A stretch of DNA of 20,992 nt from a virus: positions 1 through 20,992 of IMG/VR virus record IMGVR_UViG_3300020213_001058. The stretch is one strand, 5' to 3'. The notes under the pieces were generated by a model. The model had not been told where the DNA came from, did no database searches, and saw only the letters and a program-made list of their open reading frames with translations. Positions 1 through 4,593 of the stretch are shown here, piece by piece; the first letter of the stretch is position 1, and each line of letters begins with the position of its first letter. The position numbers and the translations under genes are program-made.

Positions 1-139
1 GGGCGGGCGCTTCCTGTGCTTCCAGCTTATTCAGAATGGCGATTTGCGCACGCGTAAGCCGGCGCGCGCCGTGCGCGGCGGCGGCCACATTGAGCACGCG
101 CGCCCACATGCCGGGCAGTGGCGTGACGGTGGCGCTCAC
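1..139 (-). CDS. Partial CDS at the left edge, unknown
   Basis: From GTG 139 the minus strand is open to the window edge, 46 codons: VSATVTPLPGMWARVLNVAA, followed by an Ala/Arg-rich stretch, then LTRAQIAILNKLEAQEAPA. The start overlaps the stop of the preceding gene as GTGA, a normal coupled junction, and the helical text looks coding. The end is outside the window, so length and function cannot be judged. Confidence 0.5.
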   Translation of the reverse strand, partial: MSATVTPLPGMWARVLNVAAAAHGARRLTRAQIAILNKLEAQEAPA

Positions 140-435
140 GTTGCGGCGCGCCTGGCGGCGTCAATGGCGGCGTAAACGGCCTCCGGGTCCATGGCGTCAA
201 GCTCAACGCCGGCGGCGCGCATGAGCGCGCGCCTGGCCGTGCCAACCTTGGCCGCCAGCGCATCGCTCAGCGGGCGCTCCCAAAGCTCAGTCAGCTCGCT
301 AATGCTCAGCCGCAAGAGCGCGTGAGGCTGTGACGGGTTTGGTGAGAACACTGGCGACGGCGCGAGCGGTTTGGCGGCGATGGCGGTCAGGCCCTCGCAC
401 GTGTTGCAGGCTTCCTCAGCGGTGCAATGGCACAT
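136..435 (-). CDS. Unknown small protein with an N-terminal Cys cluster
   Basis: A 99-residue protein. The N-terminus MCHCTAEEACNTC has Cys at 2, 4, 10 and 13, a possible metal site. A Pro/Ser-rich linker follows, then a helical part LLRLSISELTELWERPLSDALAAKVGTARRALMRAAGVE and an Ala/Arg-rich end. I chose ATG 435, which has AAGGGG 7 nt upstream; ATG 453, six codons earlier, has no ribosome site and lies against the inverted repeat 458-501. It overlaps the next leftward gene by GTGA. I do not recognise the family. It probably belongs to a different transcription unit from the late operon. Confidence 0.6.
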   Translation of the reverse strand: MCHCTAEEACNTCEGLTAIAAKPLAPSPVFSPNPSQPHALLRLSISELTELWERPLSDALAAKVGTARRALMRAAGVELDAMDPEAVYAAIDAARRAAT

Positions 436-457
436 TGGCTTTCCCCTTCCCATTGGC

Positions 458-501
458 GGCGGCCGGTGACGTGTTGCATGGCGGGGGCATCACCGGCCGC
501 C
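458..501. repeat. Perfect 12-bp inverted repeat between divergent genes
   Basis: GGCGGCCGGTGA (458-469) and its exact complement TCACCGGCCGCC (490-501) enclose a 20-nt loop. No T-tract follows on either strand, so it is not a standard terminator. It lies 22 nt upstream of the minus-strand start at 435 and between two divergent genes, which fits an operator or a leader structure. Confidence 0.6.
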
Positions 502-548
502 TAAGCGCGTGGCGTCCGCGCCTGTGGAAACAATGCGCCGCGAGGGGT

Positions 549-576
549 TAAGGAATCGCAACCAAGGTGTATAGCG
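549..576 (+). promoter_or_regulatory. Possible promoter of the plus-strand small gene
   Basis: TTAAGG, then 16 nt, then TATAGC. Both hexamers match the sigma-70 consensus only in part (3 of 6 and 4 of 6). It lies about 30 nt before ATG 603 and in the only spacer between divergent genes. Tentative. Confidence 0.2.
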
Positions 577-602
577 CTCGCACTGAGGGTGTGAGGTGCA
601 AC

Positions 603-835
603 ATGCAATTGGCTTTAGAGATTGCCGCCGCCGGCGCGATGCTGGCGGCGTGGGCTTGGCTCGCTTTGCTGGCGCTCACCAATGTGGCCGGCCGTATTGG
701 CCAGAGCTTCGCACACTGTTTGCACGCGCGTTCACATTCATCAACATCACCGCCAATTTAGCGTTTGAACCGGTGCGCATCCTGCGCACGAAAGCCAGGC
801 GCGCCATGGCCGGCGGCTGGCGCGGAAAGTCCTAA
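603..835 (+). CDS. Small membrane protein on the plus strand, reading frame changes midway
   Basis: ATG 603 has GAGG 6 nt upstream and encodes a membrane-type N-terminus: QLALEIAAAGAMLAAWAWLALLALTN, then VAGRIGQ. In this frame the text turns into Cys/His/Ser-rich junk after about residue 34 and stops at 761. From about 690 the -1 frame looks coding up to TAA 835: TLFARAFTFINITANLAFEP, then VRILRTKARRAMAGGWRGKS, with GC-rich third positions and a basic end. The natural product is probably a single protein of about 75 residues that crosses the frames. This may be a sequencing or assembly indel, a natural frameshift mutation or a programmed slip; I see no clear X XXY YYZ heptamer. A weak promoter-like pair TTAAGG and TATAGC lies upstream. 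It converges on the terminator at 892-919. Confidence 0.4.
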
Positions 836-891
836 CGGCGTGCGCATGGCGTGCGCACGGTTTACCGAGTTGAACGCTGCTTAGGACGCAA

Positions 892-919
892 AAAAGCCCG
901 GCGCTAAGGCCGGGCTTTT
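892..919. terminator. Two-way terminator between convergent genes
   Basis: Stem AAAAGCCCGGC (892-902) with GCCGGGCTTTT (909-919), loop GCTAAG. An A/T tract lies on each side, so it can end transcription from both strands: the membrane protein gene on the minus strand and the small gene at 603-835 on the plus strand. Confidence 0.88.
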
Positions 920-940
920 CAGTTTCAGGTGTTGACGGTT

Positions 941-1828
941 TTAGGCGGCGGCGGCCTCCATGTGGCGAAGGCGCGCCAGCATAGATGCACACTCGCTCTT
1001 GAGCTGGCGGCGCGCCGCCGGCGAGAGCAAGCGAGGATCTGCAACGCGGGCGGCCAACGGGGCGCTAGCCGCGCCAGCAGCACTCGCAAACCACACCAGC
1101 GCGCCCTTGAGTAATTCAAGCACGATGGCGAAAGCCCACAGCTCAAAGTCAGGGCGGCCAGTGGGTGCGGCCGCCAGTGCGGCGTAAGCGGTGCGGTCGG
1201 CGGCGCGCGTTTGCGAGACGGCGGCCGCCAAGCCAGCGCGGCGCGTTTCGCGCTCAGCGTCAGCGCCATTGATAGCGCGCGCGCTGGCGGTCACGTAGCC
1301 GCTTTCAAACGCACCGCGAAGGGCGGCGGCGTTGCTGACTGAGCGCCGCTCAGTCTCCGCGTCAAACGCCGCCAGCGCTTCCTCAGCGGTGGTGCGCGCG
1401 GAGTCCGTGGCGGCGGCGGCCGCAACCAGCGGCTCACGCTTATCGGCCACGCCAGCGCGATCAATGGCCACCATGCCAAAGTGGCCGGCGATGAGATTCC
1501 AGCCGGTCAGCACGGCAAAGCCGGCCAGCACGGCGGCGGCCTTGAGTTTCGAGTTGGCGCGCCAGTGGCGCTCAGCGTGGGTTGGCAATCGCGTGGCGGC
1601 GGTTTCGGTCAGCACTGTGCCGGCGACAAGCACGAACGTGCCGAGCTTGGCGAGCGTGGACTCCATGCCAACCAGGCCGGCGACGCCAACAGCGGCGAGG
1701 CCGGCGCTGAGCGCAACCGCGCCCCATGATACAGATTCAAGCAGCCACGGCCGCGCGAGAAAATCGCGGGCCAGGTCGGCAAAGGTTGCCGGCTTGGCAA
1801 GCGCGGCGATTTGTTTAGCTTTGGTCAT
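941..1828 (-). CDS. Four-pass membrane protein with a large coiled-coil loop
   Basis: A 295-residue protein. Hydrophobic segments lie at about 33-55 (VSWGAVALSAGLAAVGVAGLVGM), 60-78 (LAKLGTFVLVAGTVLTETAA), 95-118 (LKAAAVLAGFAVLTGWNLIAGHF) and 230-255 (LWAFAIVLELLKGALVWFASAAG). Between the last two, about 125-225 is a charged Ala/Glu/Arg-rich coiled coil, probably on one side of the membrane. The end is basic and helical. I chose ATG 1828, 9 nt after TAGGAG, over TTG 1834. It is a single-gene unit, set off by terminators at 1981-2009 and 892-919. I do not recognise the family; its place beyond the lysis genes suggests an accessory or host-interaction protein. Confidence 0.8.
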   Translation of the reverse strand: MTKAKQIAALAKPATFADLARDFLARPWLLESVSWGAVALSAGLAAVGVAGLVGMESTLAKLGTFVLVAGTVLTETAATRLPTHAERHWRANSKLKAAAVLAGFAVLTGWNLIAGHFGMVAIDRAGVADKREPLVAAAAATDSARTTAEEALAAFDAETERRSVSNAAALRGAFESGYVTASARAINGADAERETRRAGLAAAVSQTRAADRTAYAALAAAPTGRPDFELWAFAIVLELLKGALVWFASAAGAASAPLAARVADPRLLSPAARRQLKSECASMLARLRHMEAAAA

Positions 1829-1877
1829 CCTCAAGCACTCCTAGATAGTGACTTGGGCGGGCCTTCGGGCTTGGGGT

Positions 1878-1905
1878 GCGGCCGGGTGGTGGAACACCTG
1901 GCCGC
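1878..1905. repeat. Inverted repeat in the leader of the membrane protein gene
   Basis: Stem GCGGCC + G-T pair + GGTG (1878-1888) with CACC...GGCCGC (1895-1905), loop of 6 nt. It lies in the 152-nt gap between the lysis terminator and the next gene, upstream of its start. It has no U-tract, so it may be a 5' leader structure or an operator. I see no convincing sigma-70 promoter in this gap. Confidence 0.5.
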
Positions 1906-1980
1906 GCCTGACTTGGCCGCCGCGAGTCGGTTTGTTGGAATAGCTTGAGCCTAGCACGGTTAGCGGATCATTGACGACGC

Positions 1981-2009
1981 AAAAAAGCGCCGGCTTTCGC
2001 CGGCGCTTT
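1981..2009 (-). terminator. Terminator ending the lysis operon
   Basis: Perfect 11-bp stem AAAGCGCCGGC (1984-1994 with 1999-2009), 4-nt loop TTTC, and six T on the minus strand. It begins 9 nt after the exonuclease stop. Confidence 0.9.
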
Positions 2010-2017
2010 CGTGAGGT

Positions 2018-2776
2018 TTAGCGGATGACAGTCGGCAACAGTTTGCCGCCGCGCGCATACGCGCCGCACGTGCCGCACCTGAATTGCTGGTAACGGTGCG
2101 TTTGCGTGTAGCGGAATCCGTCCTTTTGCATTGTGCCGCCGCAAGCGGGGCGGGGGCAATTGTGCGGGCCTTGGCCGAGATACACATTGCGGTTGGGTTG
2201 GTTGTCAGAGAACGGTGAGAGCTTACGCCACACACTCTCAAGCAGGATCACGTCTTGCTTGTTATAGCGCTTCATGCGCGCCCACGCTTTCGGGCAACCC
2301 GCCAAGCAATCGCGCCACAGCGCGTAGCCGCCGGTTTGCTCTTTGCGGCCAAGGCCAAGTTGGCGGCCTAGCTCATCGAGGCGATTGCTCGCAAAGCCAA
2401 AGTTGCGCTTGGCCAGTTTCTTGGTGTCGATTTTCGCAACCGGGCTGTGCGGGGCGAGGCCGTGAACGAGGAAGCGGGCTTGCGCCTTTTTGTAATCGAA
2501 GGCGTCGCCGTGGTGCGCCACGATCATGTCAGCCTCGTTGAACAATGACCATAAGCGCTTGGCCAGCTCGCGGTCATTTTTCGGCTCGCGTTTGTAAAGC
2601 GGGAAGTCGGGAAGCGCGAGAACGCGCGCCGTCTTTTTGTCCGCCCATTTGTAGGCAAAGCTCAGGAGGTGCCAATCCTCAATCACCTCAAGTGCGTTTT
2701 GCTCATACACACCCCAGGTGCGCACAAGGTTGGGAGCCGTCTCTATATCGTAGAGAAGGATTCGGGGCTCACTCAT
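2018..2776 (-). CDS. DEDDy 3'-5' exonuclease (PolB-exonuclease-like) with zinc ribbon
   Basis: A 252-residue protein with the RNase H-fold exonuclease of the YprB/DNA polymerase B type. The three exo motifs are readable: Exo I LLYDIET with Asp10 and Glu12, Exo II HHGDAFD with Asp94, and Exo III YNKQD with Tyr171 and Asp175. This makes it DEDDy. Residues 207-237 add a zinc ribbon, Cys207-x4-Cys212 and Cys234-x2-Cys237, probably for nucleic acid binding. ATG 2776 gives the natural start (MSEPRILLYDIET); the open frame to 2851 is not protein-like. It overlaps the preceding gene by 8 nt and is followed by a strong terminator. Expected activity is 3'-5' nuclease on DNA or RNA; its use within the lysis operon is unclear. 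Confidence 0.88.
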   Translation of the reverse strand: MSEPRILLYDIETAPNLVRTWGVYEQNALEVIEDWHLLSFAYKWADKKTARVLALPDFPLYKREPKNDRELAKRLWSLFNEADMIVAHHGDAFDYKKAQARFLVHGLAPHSPVAKIDTKKLAKRNFGFASNRLDELGRQLGLGRKEQTGGYALWRDCLAGCPKAWARMKRYNKQDVILLESVWRKLSPFSDNQPNRNVYLGQGPHNCPRPACGGTMQKDGFRYTQTHRYQQFRCGTCGAYARGGKLLPTVIR

Positions 2777-2999
2777 CGTCAATGTCTTGTGAGAGGCTTT
2801 CGCCGCCGGGTGCGCCAACCGCATGCGCGATGCCTTGCAGCACGGTTTCAATGCGCGTCAGCCGGCGCTCAGTCTTGAGCGCTGACGGCATGGCCGCAAC
2901 CTTAACCTCAAGCTTCACCACGCGCGACGCGAGCGCCATGACCGCGCCAAGTAAGGCGACGCCAAGGCTGCCGAGCGCGATCCATTCACCCGGCGTCAT
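2769..2999 (-). CDS. Small membrane-anchored coiled-coil protein
   Basis: A 76-residue protein with one membrane segment (about 6-26, WIALGSLGVALLGAVMALAS) followed by a helical, charged part (RVVKLEVKVAAMPSALKTERRLTRIETVLQGIAHAVG). It ends in an acidic tail with SQDIDDE. This resembles XhlA-type or holin-associated proteins in outline only. It overlaps Rz1 by ATGA upstream and the exonuclease by 8 nt downstream, so it is translated as part of the lysis operon. It may be a second holin or a lysis regulator; no motif decides this. Confidence 0.72.
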   Translation of the reverse strand: MTPGEWIALGSLGVALLGAVMALASRVVKLEVKVAAMPSALKTERRLTRIETVLQGIAHAVGAPGGESLSQDIDDE

Positions 3000-3280
3000 T
3001 GTGGCTCACACGTCGCTAGTTGTGCGTCCAAGTCCTCAACGCCGCGCGCGCGGCGCGCATCGAGGGCGATGGCGGCGGCTTGCTGTTTGCTCACGCGCGC
3101 CCACAAGTCGGCGTCACTGGTGATGCCGTCCAATGAGGTGCGCTCAAGGGGTTGGCGCAATATCGCCGGCACGTGAACTGGACAAGCCGGCCGCGTCATA
3201 GGCGCGCCACTGTGCGCGCAGGCCGTCAAGCCCAACGCGGCTAGCGGGGCTTTCCAAGCAAAGAGTCGTTTGCGGTTCAT
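2996..3280 (-). CDS. Rz1-like outer-membrane lipoprotein spanin
   Basis: A 94-residue lipoprotein: basic start MNRKRLF, hydrophobic helix, lipobox LTAC with Cys21, then a Pro-containing segment PMTRPACPVHVPAILRQPLE. The mature protein is longer than lambda Rz1 (40 residues) and has a helical end with DADLWARVSKQQAAAIALDARRA. ATG 3280 has GGAAG 10 nt upstream; the in-frame extension to 3304 adds eight residues without a signal. The first 137 nt lie inside the Rz-like gene in another frame, a layout known for Rz/Rz1. The stop overlaps the next start as ATGA. Confidence 0.8.
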   Translation of the reverse strand: MNRKRLFAWKAPLAALGLTACAHSGAPMTRPACPVHVPAILRQPLERTSLDGITSDADLWARVSKQQAAAIALDARRARGVEDLDAQLATCEPQ

Positions 3281-3584
3281 GGGCGAGGGCTTCCAGCGTT
3301 TCACTCAGCGTGGCTTGCACGCTGGCGACGCGACGGCCGAACAGCTCAGCGCTGGCGGCCTGAATTTCAACAGATGCCGCCAGGCGCGAATTGAAGCGCT
3401 CAGCGGTGGCGAGTTGCGCATTGAGCAGGACGTTGGCCGATTCCGCGGTGGTCAAATCGGCGCGCATGTCCAGCACGTACCATCCGGCGAAAACACAAAC
3501 AGCGGCGGCGATGAGCGGCGCGGCCAGTGGCTTTAGAAAAACGCCCACCGGTTTCAGGAACGCCGGCGCGGTGAGGCCAATCAT
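3144..3584 (-). CDS. Rz-like inner-membrane spanin
   Basis: A 146-residue protein with an N-terminal membrane anchor at about 20-38 (LAAPLIAAAVCVFAGWYVL), then a long periplasmic coiled coil (about 42-105, with LTTAESANVLLNAQLATAERFNSRLAA). It ends in a short Pro-containing tail. This is the layout of the Rz i-spanin, which joins the inner to the outer membrane with Rz1 in the last step of lysis. It overlaps the holin gene by ATGA and the lipoprotein gene at 2996-3280 by 137 nt in another frame, which matches the classic nested Rz/Rz1 pair. Confidence 0.82.
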   Translation of the reverse strand: MIGLTAPAFLKPVGVFLKPLAAPLIAAAVCVFAGWYVLDMRADLTTAESANVLLNAQLATAERFNSRLAASVEIQAASAELFGRRVASVQATLSETLEALAHEPQTTLCLESPASRVGLDGLRAQWRAYDAAGLSSSRAGDIAPTP

Positions 3585-3877
3585 TCTGGCCGCATGACGC
3601 CGCCGGCGTCCTCGCGTTCGCGGCGCGCGCGGGCGGCGGTTGGGCCAATCGCAATGCGCGCCTGGTGGCGCACGCGGAAATAAGCGGCGGCGGCAATGAG
3701 GGCGTAGTCGATCGAGGCCACGATGGCCTCGGCCAGCGGGCCGCTTTGGTCAGGCATGGCCAACAACGTGAGCGCCTTGAATAGCGCCAGCGTCAGGAGG
3801 ATGCGCACAACGCGCGAGGTGAGGACGTTGCGCACGTCCTCAAGAAGATCAGCGAAGGTGTAAGACGGGGGGTGCAT
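3581..3877 (-). CDS. Holin-like small membrane protein
   Basis: A 98-residue protein with two hydrophobic helices: about 22-42 (SRVVRILLTLALFKALTLLAM) and 48-67 (LAEAIVASIDYALIAAAAYF). It ends in a strongly basic tail with ARARREREDAGG. Size, two membrane segments and a charged C-terminus fit class II/III-type holins that release the endolysin by making lesions in the inner membrane. ATG 3877 has AGGAG 5-6 nt upstream. The stop overlaps the start of the Rz-like gene (ATGA). A holin role is inferred from context; no family was confirmed. Confidence 0.75.
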   Translation of the reverse strand: MHPPSYTFADLLEDVRNVLTSRVVRILLTLALFKALTLLAMPDQSGPLAEAIVASIDYALIAAAAYFRVRHQARIAIGPTAARARREREDAGGVMRPE

Positions 3878-3897
3878 GAGGGCTCCTGCGTTTGCGT

Positions 3898-4242
3898 TTA
3901 GTCAGTGAGCGCGGCGAGTTGTGCGCGGCCGGTGGCGGCATAGTCTTGCGCCTCGCCGCCAAGGTTATGGAACGCGCCGGCGGCGATGGCCTCGGCACAT
4001 TCGATGGCGCGCGCTTTCAGTGTTGGCGTCAGCGACGCCTCAGCGGCCAACGCCTGGAACGCGTGGCACACCGCGTCGACGGGTGAGGGCTGTTGCAGGA
4101 TGGCGATGAGCGCATCCTTGAGCGGCGACGCGTCAGTAGCGGCGGCGGCATCGGCCAGGCGGGCGCGCAAGTCCATGAGCGAAAGGCCGTCAGCCGGCGT
4201 GGCGCTCAAGGCCGGGGCGGCGGCTGTGTGGAATATGAGCAA
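3898..4242 (-). CDS. Unknown protein, TTG start
   Basis: A 114-residue, strongly Ala-rich, helical protein (DLRARLADAAAATDASPLKDALIAILQQPSPVDAVCHAFQALAAEASLTP). It has no membrane segment or motif that I recognise. I chose TTG 4240-4242 because GGAGGA (4251-4256) lies 8 nt upstream; an upstream TTG at 4269 would overlap the terminator and the Shine-Dalgarno itself. It is the first gene after the terminator and is followed after 20 nt by the holin-like gene, so it opens the lysis operon. It is too short and lacks catalytic residues to be an obvious endolysin. Confidence 0.7.
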   Translation of the reverse strand: MLIFHTAAAPALSATPADGLSLMDLRARLADAAAATDASPLKDALIAILQQPSPVDAVCHAFQALAAEASLTPTLKARAIECAEAIAAGAFHNLGGEAQDYAATGRAQLAALTD

Positions 4243-4267
4243 GGCGGTTTTCCTCCAAGCGCGCAAC

Positions 4268-4299
4268 AAAAAGGCCCCAACGCTTTCGCGTGGGGCCTT
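4268..4299 (-). terminator. Strong terminator ending the tail operon
   Basis: Stem AAGGCCCCA/TGGGGCCTT (9 bp, 4271-4279 and 4291-4299) with extra inner pairing CGC/GCG. On the minus strand it runs into TTTTTGTTG. It separates the lipoprotein from the lysis operon, so that operon needs its own promoter or read-through. Confidence 0.88.
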
Positions 4300-4329
4300 G
4301 ATTTGCGCTGGCGCGTGTGGTGCCTGGCG

Positions 4330-4512
4330 TCAGCCTGGCGGGATTTGATCGTTTCGCGATTCCGCCGGCGGCTCGGGTGCGGTGGGCGCTTCATACGCGG
4401 CGCATGAGGCGGGTGGGCAGTGTGGGTCGCGCTGACGCAACTGGCCAGTGCCGGTGGTTTCACACGCGGCGGCCGCGCCGCACAGAACGAGCAATAAGAG
4501 CGCTCTTTTCAT
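4330..4512 (-). CDS. Small proline-rich lipoprotein
   Basis: A 60-residue protein: a basic start MKR, a hydrophobic run ALLLLVLCGAAAA, and a lipobox ending at Cys17 followed by Glu. The mature part is Pro/Ala-rich and contains two further Cys residues (PHCPPASCAAY). Short Pro-rich lipoproteins at the end of a tail operon can be outer spanins, but a better Rz1 candidate lies at 2996-3280. ATG 4512 has GAGGAA about 10 nt upstream, whereas the open frame back to 4590 reads as non-protein. It lies between the tail-tip gene and a terminator. An inverted repeat GGCAAC/GTTGCC (4534-4551) precedes it. Function unknown; a role in superinfection exclusion or lysis is possible. Confidence 0.75.
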   Translation of the reverse strand: MKRALLLLVLCGAAAACETTGTGQLRQRDPHCPPASCAAYEAPTAPEPPAESRNDQIPPG

Positions 4513-4593
4513 AAGCTGGTTTCCTCGCTGGCCGGCAACCCTAGCGTTGCCGCCGGCGCACACCGTAAAGGCGGCGGCGGTGCAACGCAAGGG

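Noticed and set aside
747-992. Minus-strand frame of 81 codons over the two-way terminator
   Set aside because: It runs through the hairpin at 892-919, overlaps the real gene end at 941 and reads as Arg/Pro/Ser junk.
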